Assembly: GCA_030041195.1 (NCBI GenBank)
Contig: JASHOI010000773.1
Coordinates: forward strand, 1-12,297
Length of the DNA: 12,297 nt
Source: Streptosporangiaceae bacterium
Lineage (GTDB): Bacteria > Actinomycetota > Actinomycetes > Streptosporangiales > Streptosporangiaceae
Direction of reading: 5' to 3'
Part shown: positions 1 through 6,090 of the stretch, piece by piece
Layout: each line of letters opens with the position of its first letter
How positions within the stretch are numbered: position 1 is the stretch's first letter
Made by a program: the position numbers and the translations under genes
The notes under the pieces: model-generated
What the model was told of the DNA's origin: nothing
Databases searched by the model: none
Seen by the model: the letters and a program-made list of their open reading frames with translations, nothing else

Positions 1-890
1 ATGACGGGGACCTGCTCAGCCGCCAGCCAGCCCTCGCCCCAGGCCGCAGTGGCCGCCTCGGCCAGCGCGACGCCGAAGGATTCGGCCGTCTCGAACCGGT
101 CGGCTGGCTTGGTCTCCAGGGCACGCATCACCACCGCCGCCACCGGATCCGGCACGCCGGGAGCCACGTCATGCAACGGCACGGGTCTCTCGTAGGCGTG
201 CTTGAACAACAGCGCGACTTCCTCGGCCTGGTCGTCCCCGGGAAAGGGAAGGACGCCGGCGACCAGTTCGTACAGCATCGTCGCCGCGGCGTACACGTCG
301 GTCGCCGGCGACAGTTCCCCGCCGCGCACCTGCTCCGGGGCCATGTAGTCGATGGTCCCGATCAGCTCGCCGCGCCGGGTGAGGACGGTGGTAGGCCCGC
401 CGAGCACCTTGGCGATCCCGAAGTCGGCGACCTTGAGAAGCCCGCTCCCGGCGAAGAGCATGTTCTCCGGCTTGACGTCGCGGTGCAGGATTCCGCGCCG
501 GTGCGCCGCGGCCAGGCCGCTCAAGGCGGCCAGGCAGACCGCCGCCGCGCGCGGTGTGGACAAACCGCCCGCGGCCGCCGCGCGGCTCCGCAGCGTCCCC
601 CCGGGGAGAAGCTCCATGACGAGCAGGCAAACGCCGTCGCGTTCGACGAAGTCGTACACGGGCACGACGTGCGGATGATCGAGGGAGGCCAGGACGCGGG
701 CCTCCTCGGTGAAGCGGCGCCGCACCGCCGGATCGACGGCGAAGGCAGCGGGAAGCTGCTTGATCGCTACCCGGCGGCCGAGCCGCCGGTGCTGGCCAGA
801 GACCACCACGCCCATGCCGCCCTGGCCCAGCTCGCCACCGATATCGTAGGCGGGAAGCGCCGCTGCGAGCAGTTCCCGGTCGAAGCTCAT
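1..890 (-). CDS. Hanks-type serine/threonine protein kinase, C-terminus beyond the window
   Basis: Cytoplasmic kinase domain, 296 residues visible, cut by the left edge. I translated it by hand from ATG at 890. Motifs in order: glycine loop GQGGMGVV (about 23-29), ATP lysine in VAIKQ (K43), alpha-C glutamate in EEAR (E61/E62), catalytic loop HRDVKPEN (135-142, D137), DFG (155-157), APE (183-185) and the late conserved arginine in ADRFE (R264). All catalytic residues are present, so it should be active. The start is supported by AGAAGG at 898-903, 7 nt upstream. It lies 16 nt behind the DUF6529-like gene and is the last visible gene of a three-gene unit. Such kinases often carry a membrane helix and sensor domain after the catalytic part, but that portion lies outside the window. 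The substrate is unknown. Confidence 0.95.
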   Translation of the reverse strand, partial: MSFDRELLAAALPAYDIGGELGQGGMGVVVSGQHRRLGRRVAIKQLPAAFAVDPAVRRRFTEEARVLASLDHPHVVPVYDFVERDGVCLLVMELLPGGTLRSRAAAAGGLSTPRAAAVCLAALSGLAAAHRRGILHRDVKPENMLFAGSGLLKVADFGIAKVLGGPTTVLTRRGELIGTIDYMAPEQVRGGELSPATDVYAAATMLYELVAGVLPFPGDDQAEEVALLFKHAYERPVPLHDVAPGVPDPVAAVVMRALETKPADRFETAESFGVALAEAATAAWGEGWLAAEQVPV

Positions 891-906
891 GAGGCAGCCT
901 TCTTGG

Positions 907-1476
907 TCAGGAGTGCACTCCGTGCGTGGCGAACAGCCACAGCGCCGATGTCGCCCACAGCGCGATCAGCGACGCGAACACCACGCCGCCCAGGACGGGC
1001 ATGACCCACCTGGGCATCGCATCGCGCCGGACGAGGCTGAGCATCTTGGCCACGAACGCGCCGTAGAAGACGCAGCCGAGGACGCAGTGCGCGTACACGC
1101 GGATCGAGTAGGTCTGGAATCCCAGGGCGTAGATGCAGTGGACAATGACCGGCACGGTGAGCAGGATCGCGATCCGGCCCGACCAGCGGTGCACGGCGGC
1201 CATCCAGGCCGGGGACGGGGCGGCCGGCTGCCGGAATATCCGGAAGCCGGTGACGACCTGGACGACCGCGAACACGACCGCGGCGGTGGTCAGCCAGGCC
1301 TTGGCGTACAACGGCGAGGAGAAGCCGGCCACGTCGAGGGCGTACCTGGAAGGGTGGTGCAGCCTGGCGTACAGCCCAAGCGCCAAGGCAACGGCGCAGC
1401 CGCCGAGCACGGCCACCAGGAGCGGCTTGGCCCATTGGTCGCGGGCCGGGGTGATGGCCGCTGGCTGAGTCGTCAT
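907..1476 (-). CDS. DUF6529-type five-helix membrane protein, b561-like
   Basis: A 189-residue integral membrane protein with five predicted helices near residues 18-37, 57-80, 101-120, 128-146 and 157-181. The core (VHRWSGRIAIL, VIVHC, YAHCVLGC, FYGAFVAKML) resembles actinobacterial DUF6529 proteins as I remember them. Histidines H96, H113 and H130 sit at or inside helices 3 and 4, as expected for haem b ligands in cytochrome b561-like proteins. Haem binding is inferred, not shown. I chose ATG at 1476 because AAAGGAA (1485-1491) lies at normal spacing and codon quality falls off upstream; the open frame continues to 1623 inside the preceding gene. It lies 58 nt after the repeat protein gene and 16 nt before the kinase gene. 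The likely role is membrane electron transfer or redox sensing. Confidence 0.85.
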   Translation of the reverse strand: MTTQPAAITPARDQWAKPLLVAVLGGCAVALALGLYARLHHPSRYALDVAGFSSPLYAKAWLTTAAVVFAVVQVVTGFRIFRQPAAPSPAWMAAVHRWSGRIAILLTVPVIVHCIYALGFQTYSIRVYAHCVLGCVFYGAFVAKMLSLVRRDAMPRWVMPVLGGVVFASLIALWATSALWLFATHGVHS

Positions 1477-1534
1477 CGCGGATGTTCCTTTCGCGCGCCG
1501 CGCCGTTGTCCCGCAGCGGGTCCATGGCGGCCGT

Positions 1535-2455
1535 TCACGGGCTGACGACTGTCTGGTTGCCGGCCACCTCGGAGGCCGTGTAACTGTGGCCCTCCCAGGT
1601 GAAGCTGTCGTTGGTGAGGCCAAGCGGTGGCGCGGCGTGCTTGGTCGTGCCGGCCACGGCCAACCCGACCTGGGTCCCGTCGGGCAGCACCGCCCAGCCG
1701 ATACTGGTGGCCAGCCCGTAGACCGTTATCCGGGCCTGGTAGACCCCGGCGGGCCTCGGAGACAACTCCGCCGAGAACGGGAAGCTCAGCCCGGCGCCCG
1801 GTGAGACCAGGCCGAACATCGCCAGGCCTGACAGCGTGCCGGTCAGGCCCACGCCGTTCTGCCCGGCCAGGGTGACCTGGTTGCCGCTCACCGAACCCTG
1901 CAGCCAGACCCCGATGTTTCGGCCGTTGCACACATACGCCGCCGCTTTGTCGCCGTCGGTGACGACCGCCAGCGTCACCTGGTTGCCGCTGCTTCGCCCG
2001 GCGTACACGGCTTCCACGACCGCTTGCTGGGCGGAGAACGGGAAGCTCTGCCCTAAGAACCCGGTGATCGTGCCGAACATGTCCGGGCCGGACACGGTTC
2101 CCTCGAGGCCGATACCGTTCTGCGCGGTCATCGTGACCCGGCTGCCGCTCACCGAGCCCCGCATCGACACCTCGCTGGCCAGGCCCGCGTTCAGATCGGC
2201 GGCCGCCTTCCTGCCGTTGATGGCGATCGCCACCGTTACCTGGTCGCCGCTGCTCCGCCCGGCATACAGCACATGCAGCTCGGTCCCTGAAGATGTCGAC
2301 GAGGCTGATGCCGATGCCGATGAGGTCCATGGCGCCGGGGTCGATGCCGATGTGGCCGTGCTGCCTGGCTTCGCGACCAGGGTATTGGCCCACAAGAAGA
2401 TCACCGCGAGCACGACAACGACGCACAGCGTGAGAAGGGGTCCTCGCCTGGTCAT
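1535..2455 (-). CDS. membrane-anchored extracytoplasmic protein with duplicated ~87-residue module
   Basis: 306 residues. It has a short basic start (MTRRG), one hydrophobic helix (about 6-27) without an obvious signal-peptidase or lipobox site, and a Ser/Thr/Ala/Pro-rich linker (about 31-58) typical of wall-spanning tethers. The rest is a beta-rich region predicted to be outside the membrane. It contains two copies of a module (about 62-145 and 149-232), each opening with YAGRSSG(D/N)QVT and closing with SFPFSA. A partial third copy or cap follows (about 237-270, with WAVLPDGTQVGLAVAG). No enzyme motif is visible. The start ATG follows a G-rich stretch. As first gene of the unit leading to the kinase, it could be an external ligand-binding or sensor partner, but that is inference from position. 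I do not recognise a named family. Confidence 0.85.
   Translation of the reverse strand: MTRRGPLLTLCVVVVLAVIFLWANTLVAKPGSTATSASTPAPWTSSASASASSTSSGTELHVLYAGRSSGDQVTVAIAINGRKAAADLNAGLASEVSMRGSVSGSRVTMTAQNGIGLEGTVSGPDMFGTITGFLGQSFPFSAQQAVVEAVYAGRSSGNQVTLAVVTDGDKAAAYVCNGRNIGVWLQGSVSGNQVTLAGQNGVGLTGTLSGLAMFGLVSPGAGLSFPFSAELSPRPAGVYQARITVYGLATSIGWAVLPDGTQVGLAVAGTTKHAAPPLGLTNDSFTWEGHSYTASEVAGNQTVVSP
1760..2011 (-). repeat. second copy of the intragenic module
   Basis: Encodes residues about 149-232. It keeps the same landmarks as the first copy but is richer in aromatic and cysteine residues in the middle (AAYVCNGRNIGVWLQG). That central part resembles single-copy versions I recall from other actinobacterial extracytoplasmic proteins. 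Confidence 0.85.
2021..2272 (-). repeat. first copy of the intragenic module
   Basis: Encodes residues about 62-145 of the anchored protein. It aligns without gaps to the second copy at an offset of 261 bp (87 codons). Shared landmarks are YAGRSSG, GSVSG, QNG.GL.GT.SG, MFG and SFPFSA. The DNA also still matches visibly around the YAGRSSG and QNG segments. Confidence 0.85.
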
Positions 2456-2553
2456 CCCCCACCCCCCAGGCCTGGGTCAAGCGGACCTGCATCCATCATG
2501 CCCGATTCCTGTGGTTAAGGCCATGACTGCGGAGGGAGGGCTGCTAGCTGACG

Positions 2554-2577
2554 GCCCGCCTAGTCGCGGAGGCGGGC
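2554..2577 (-). terminator. hairpin between the YCII remnant and the kinase unit
   Basis: A perfect 8-bp inverted repeat, GCCCGCCT and AGGCGGGC, with an 8-nt loop. It lies 58 bp past the stop of the minus-strand YCII remnant and 99 bp before the start of the repeat protein gene. There is no U-tract, which is common for actinobacterial terminators. It could also be a regulatory stem for the downstream unit. Confidence 0.45.
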
Positions 2578-2634
2578 GTGATCACGCTGCATCCGGCGGG
2601 CGCGGCGCTCCCGATGTCGAGACGTCACCGTCGG

Positions 2635-2924
2635 CTATTCCGCCTGGCGGAGCATCACGGTGAGTTGGGCGTCGGGCATGAACTCCCGGACTTCTTGCGC
2701 GCAGCGGCAGGCGGCGGCGATCTTGGCAGCCCATTCCAGCGCCTCCTGGCGTGAGGGCACCTCGACGACCGTGATTCCGCCGATGACCTCCGGGTACGGG
2801 CCGTGGGTGACCGTCCCGTCGGTGGCCACGATGCTCTTTCCAGTCCGCCGCTGGACACAAACACGCCGGCGTTGATGGCCTCTTGGGCCACCGCATGCCG
2901 CCAAGACCTAGTTGACTCGGTCAT
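2635..2924 (-). pseudogene. YCII/DGPF-domain protein, frameshifted and short at the N-terminus
   Basis: The C-terminal frame ending at 2635 carries a YCII-like core: KSIVATDGTVTHGPYPEV, then GGITVVEVPS, EALEWAAKIA and a cysteine-containing CRCAQEVREF. The matching upstream part (AINAGVFVSSGGLE) is in another frame, read from ATG at 2924. The two join if one base is restored near the AAA run on the coding strand (2837-2839). The joined product would be about 95 residues and lacks the usual first beta strand of about 110-120-residue family members. YCII/DGPF proteins are small alpha/beta-barrel proteins of poorly known function. Some are linked to ECF sigma factors, but none is seen here. The frameshift could be real decay or a base-calling error. 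Confidence 0.7.
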
Positions 2925-3011
2925 CGCCGACGCCAGGGCCGACCGGCCGAACATGGCCTGCGGCCTTGTCGTCGGCCGCGCGGATCCGACCGGCCTGAAA
3001 GGCTCATCCAG

Positions 3012-3305
3012 ATGGAGAACGCGGCGCGTTCCGCTTCATTCTGGAAGTTCGAGGCGGTTGAGCAGCTCAGGGTATGGCGAACGATGGATGAGCGAGACGA
3101 AGAGCCGGTCATCATTTACTATTCGCTGAGTAATCCAGGTGCCAGTCCCTCAAGCGTGACCGTCGCTTACGCTGCCGAGCCGCTGGCTCACTACGTGATC
3201 GTCTCCACTTCCCGCCCCGGCCCTGCCGAGTTCCGCTCATTCCGCATTGTGGATGGCCTGCCCACCGAGGAAGAGATCAACGTCTCCGGCGGGCGATCCG
3301 CGTGA
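3012..3305 (+). CDS. small hypothetical protein
   Basis: 97 residues if ATG 3012 is used. An internal ATG at 3084 (MDERDEEPVIIYYSL) would give 73 residues and starts about where the sequence becomes protein-like. From there the codons carry G or C in most third positions, and alternating strands appear (EPVIIYYSL, SVTVAYAAEP, HYVIVSTS, EFRSFRIVDG). The protein is soluble, acidic, and has no signal peptide or membrane segment. Neither start has a convincing ribosome binding site. I do not recognise a family. It may be the C-terminal remnant of a longer gene, because the frame is open upstream of 3012 without an obvious start. The surroundings are decayed, which also argues for a remnant. Confidence 0.4.
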   Translation: MENAARSASFWKFEAVEQLRVWRTMDERDEEPVIIYYSLSNPGASPSSVTVAYAAEPLAHYVIVSTSRPGPAEFRSFRIVDGLPTEEEINVSGGRSA

Positions 3306-3959
3306 CAGGACTGCGTGCCCCGCCTGAGCGGGTCGTAACCGGCGTTGAGCAGGCCCCACAGCGAGATCATCCTACGACGGCCGACGCTGAGAACGATCGT
3401 GTCGCGAGCGGAGATCGTATAGATGATGTGATGCCCGGTCATGCAGTGGAGCGCGACAGTCGACGACATGGACATCACCGGCCGCCGGTCGATCGGAACC
3501 GAGCGAACGGCGCAATCAGCGGCCAAGGACCGCGAAGGCGCCCGTAAGGACTCGCCGCGCGAGAACCTGTATTCGCGGTATCAGGGGACCGGCGCGAACT
3601 GCCAGAGACGGGCATCGCGCCCGCGATGGGGAACGCCGGCCACCGCGCCACCGTATGCGGATCTCATACCTACCGGTTCGCCGCGACCTGGTCAGGAGAG
3701 CCCGCTGCCCGTCGCGGGCAAGCTCGCTGATCACGGCCGGTGGACAATGGTCTGGCTCCCGGGCCGGGCGTGGGCGATGCCCGGGCGCGGCGGTATGTGC
3801 TGCCGCAGCGCGGCAAGCCGGACGGCCGACAGCTCGCCAGCGCAGCCAGCGTGTGTGTCGGGGTGAACTTGTGCCCCTCATGATGATGATCTCCGCCAGC
3901 CCTGGTGCGCGCGGATCCGTGCTGTTCTGACCTCTGATTAGTTACTGGGCGAGGCAATC
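3306..3959. other. gene-poor stretch with no convincing gene
   Basis: About 650 bp in which no frame shows steady high third-position GC or a recognisable protein. Its lower GC and broken frames look like decayed coding DNA. The one suggestive item is a minus-strand segment near 3372-3450 that reads like the end of a RelE/ParE-type toxin. The end of the stretch should hold the promoter of the hydrolase gene, but I cannot point to clear -35/-10 boxes. Confidence 0.5.
3372..3526 (-). pseudogene. possible RelE/ParE-type toxin remnant
   Basis: The minus-strand frame includes MTGHHIIYTISARDTIVLSV followed by GRRR. This follows the pattern of the RelE-family C-terminal half, in which a strand like YRIIYTI is followed by a short turn, a hydrophobic strand, and then a basic G-H-R-R segment. 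Here the usual histidine is replaced, the N-terminal half is not recognisable and the frame runs on past the normal end. No antitoxin partner is found. This is a weak call from pattern only. Confidence 0.2.
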
Positions 3960-4916
3960 GTGAAGTTCCTATTTGACGACGAGTCCTTCTCCTTCGAGGC
4001 TTTGCGCGCGGCGGGCTACGCCGACTACGGCGGTGCCGAACTCGGCGAGGTCCTGGTCACCTGTCGGCAGACCTTCGCCGACGCCGCCGCGCTGCTCGCC
4101 CCCCCAGCCCGCCCGCTGCGCATTCCGTATGAGGGCACCATGCTGCCCGGGTACCTGTTCCTCGGCGACGACTCGGGCGAGCCGCGCCCGACCGTGCTCT
4201 ACCACGGCGGGTACGACTCCACGCTGGAAGAGGCCTACTTGGCGCTGGCCGCGGGGGCGCTGCGCCGCGGCTACAACGTCCTGGCCTTCGACGGCCCCGG
4301 CCAGGGCAGCACCGTCCGCGACCAGGGTCTGCACTTCCGCCCGGACTGGGAAGCCGTGGTCACCCCGGTGACCAACTTCGCGATCGGCCTCTCCGAGACG
4401 GACCCGGAAAGGATCGCGCTGATCGGCACCAGCCTCGGAGGCTACCTTGCCGCCCGAGCGGCAGCCTTTGAGCACCGCATCGCTGCCTGCGTGCTCCATG
4501 ACGGCCTCTACGATTTCCACGCTGCAATCGCCAGCGCCGCCGGCGCCATGCCTGGCGGCCTGCAGTCCCTGATGGCGCACAGCACCCAGGCGCGATGGGC
4601 GGTCCGCAACGGCATGTGGACCTTCGGCCTGTCCAGCCCCGGGGACCTGGCCAAAGCGACCGAGCCCTACACCATGGCGGGCATTGCCGGCCAGATCACC
4701 TGCCCCACGCTCGTGCTCGAGGCCGAGAACGACCAGTTCTTCGCCGGGCAGCCGCAGCAACTGTACGACGAGCTCACCTGCCCGAAGGAACTGATCGTCT
4801 TCCGCGAGGACGAGGGCGGTGGCGAGCACTGCCACGAAGGCGCGATTGCCCTGTTCCACCAGCACACATTCGACTGGCTCGACACTGTCCTCGCGAGTGT
4901 CAGCTCGGCGCCTTGA
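3960..4916 (+). CDS. alpha/beta hydrolase (FrsA/DHPON-hydrolase-like), apparently lacking the N-terminal helical segment
   Basis: 318 residues from GTG 3960, preceded by GAGG at normal spacing. Serine hydrolase fold: strand and oxyanion turn VLYHGG (79-84), FDGPGQG (110-116), nucleophile elbow GTSLGG with S158, probable acid D258 (EAEND) and probable base H290 (GGGEHCHEG). It has no signal peptide or membrane helix, so it is a cytosolic esterase, amidase or C-C hydrolase; the substrate is unknown. From memory, relatives are about 390-410 residues. They share the same opening (about 1-35, through GEVL) and then have about 75-80 helical residues (GHRVSAREA/YYRTAEFF type) before QTFADAAALL. Here GEVLVTC runs directly into RQTFADAAALL, which suggests an in-frame deletion near nucleotides 4050-4070. 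The core and triad are intact, so the protein may fold, but its cap and substrate pocket should be altered. Confidence 0.9.
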   Translation: MKFLFDDESFSFEALRAAGYADYGGAELGEVLVTCRQTFADAAALLAPPARPLRIPYEGTMLPGYLFLGDDSGEPRPTVLYHGGYDSTLEEAYLALAAGALRRGYNVLAFDGPGQGSTVRDQGLHFRPDWEAVVTPVTNFAIGLSETDPERIALIGTSLGGYLAARAAAFEHRIAACVLHDGLYDFHAAIASAAGAMPGGLQSLMAHSTQARWAVRNGMWTFGLSSPGDLAKATEPYTMAGIAGQITCPTLVLEAENDQFFAGQPQQLYDELTCPKELIVFREDEGGGEHCHEGAIALFHQHTFDWLDTVLASVSSAP

Positions 4917-5090
4917 CCGGACCTCGCATTGACCGCGGGCGGAGACCAGGTTCTCGACGGCGCCGACGGCTACCTGGTACCCGGCCTGTGGGAGAGCCAC
5001 ACGCACCTGACCGGCCCGGCCCTGTCCCAGCCCGAATTCGGTCGGCACCCATATCTGGAGCGGCAGTGGGCCTGCTGGCCCCCCGCGCAT
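4917..5090 (+). pseudogene. amidohydrolase fragment
   Basis: Directly after the hydrolase stop, and in the same frame, the sequence reads PDLALTAGGDQVLDGADGYL followed by VPGLWESHTHLTGPA. This is the junction of the small beta domain with the first barrel strand of imidazolonepropionase-like amidohydrolases, where HTH supplies two metal ligands. About 50 N-terminal residues expected upstream are missing. The match ends around LERQW (near 5070), after which other frames take over. A full enzyme would be 400 residues or more, so this is a scrap cut at both ends. A TTG at 4929 could act as a start but there is no reason to think it is used. The similarity is recognised by motif, not by alignment. 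Confidence 0.65.
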
Positions 5091-5164
5091 CCAGACGCTG
5101 ACTCACGGCTGGGCGGCGAAGAACGATCCGGCCCGGATGCGACGTCATCGTCCCCCCGCGGCAG

Positions 5165-5598
5165 TCAGCTTCCCGAGAGGTCCAGCGGGTCGCTGTTGAC
5201 CCACAACACGCGGTAGGACTTGAGTTTCTGCTGCTGCTGCTCGAAGGTCACCAGCGGCTCGCAGGCCGAGAGCTGGCCGAGGGTTTCCATATCCGCACAG
5301 AGCAGCTTGCGAGATCTAGCGATCTTGACACTCAATCTGACGACCTTCTCCTTACCATGAACCCCGTCAAGTTCCGTTACCGCAGGCAGACCGCGCTGAC
5401 CTCGGAAAACACGAGCACACACGAGCACTCAAGCTCGAGATAGGCCCTCGCGCGCACCGTTTTGCCACTCAATCTGCCAGTCACTTCGATCTTGTTCCAA
5501 CGAGCTGACAGCCATCGAGACTGCTCTCGAAAATGAGAGCGATCGAAGACGGTGCCCAGCAACAGTGTGGCTGTCTCAGGATCGGAATAGTGGTTCAA
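5165..5598 (-). pseudogene. unknown gene, apparently frameshifted at a tandem decamer
   Basis: The downstream half (about 5165-5300) looks coding: nearly all codons end in G or C, and the protein ends KLLCADMETLGQLSACEPLV...KLKSYRVLWVNSDPLDLSGS before TGA. The possible upstream half is in another frame (TTG 5598 down to a stop at 5377; DPETATLLLGTVFDRSHF ... VRARAYLELECSC) and has weaker codon bias. The frames meet at the 10-bp tandem repeat 5411-5430, and one more repeat unit, or one extra base, would join them into about 144 residues. No start with a good ribosome binding site is seen. I do not recognise the family. The upstream half may not be coding at all. Confidence 0.4.
5411..5430. repeat. 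10-bp tandem duplication
   Basis: Two adjacent units, ACGAGCACAC and ACGAGCACTC, differ at one base. They sit at the point where the two minus-strand reading frames of the unknown gene overlap, and slipped-strand changes here would shift the frame. Confidence 0.85.
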
Positions 5599-6090
5599 GT
5601 CGTTTCATGCCGTGGGCCCGCGAAGCAGTCAAGCGGACGGCCGCGACGGTCCCGCGGTTTCAACGACGCTCGAATAACGGCGCAGCGCTCGCACAGAACT
5701 GCTGCAACGAGCCTGTAGCGCTGAACCGGCAGCCTTTCGGGTAGGCACGATCACAATGCCTGACCGCGTCTGGCCGCAGTTGGCAGAGGATCGCTGCTCG
5801 CAAGCCGTTCCTACCATCCGTGCGCAAGTCAAATCGGAACGCGGTGCGGAACCATGTGCACCAGAGGTTGGTGCCGATCTGACGTCTTTACAGGGCGGTC
5901 CCTATCAGTTTGTGTCCTAGCTTGCAGTTGCCCGATTGGACCGCCACCGACGGCAAGCACCGACCGGAAGCCGCCACCCCGACCAGATTTCGAGTGTCTC
6001 GCCGAAGACTTGGTGAGTGGCGTTCCTGCTTCCGACGGCGTCACGCCTTGGTTCTTAGGTCGGCAGGTTGGTGCTGGTCCGTGGTCTAGG
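5599..6090. other. leader region upstream of the LAL regulator, no gene seen
   Basis: About 490 bp with lower GC than the neighbours, rare codons in every frame and no recognisable protein. The LAL frame is open back to ATG 5854, but that extension is Cys/Pro/Ser-rich, contains a TTA codon and matches nothing known. It is more likely 5' untranslated or regulatory DNA. I see no convincing promoter boxes or operator repeats. Confidence 0.5.

Noticed and set aside
171..1004. 277-codon plus-strand open frame
   Set aside because: Lies opposite the kinase gene, whose catalytic motifs are all intact on the minus strand; the plus-strand product is Arg/Gly/Pro-rich and featureless.
2465..2476. 12-bp palindrome CCCAGGCCTGGG just upstream of the repeat protein start
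   Set aside because: Near the start and so tempting as an operator, but palindromes of this length are expected a few times by chance in 12 kb, and no second copy was seen.
1473..2492. 339-codon minus-strand frame overlapping the repeat protein
   Set aside because: Same strand but a different frame; Arg/Gly/Pro-rich with no signal sequence. The other frame has a signal anchor, a linker and duplicated modules.
3969..5090. 373-codon minus-strand open frame opposite the hydrolase
   Set aside because: Antisense shadow of a GC-rich gene. The protein is low in structure, rich in Gly/Val/Arg/Glu, and matches no family, while the plus strand carries a clear hydrolase.
5229..5241. CTG/CAG triplet run
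   Set aside because: Only four codons (Gln run) in the unknown minus-strand gene; too short to be a meaningful microsatellite.
5629..5832. 67-codon minus-strand frame in the LAL leader
   Set aside because: No family resemblance, no ribosome binding site and poor codon bias.
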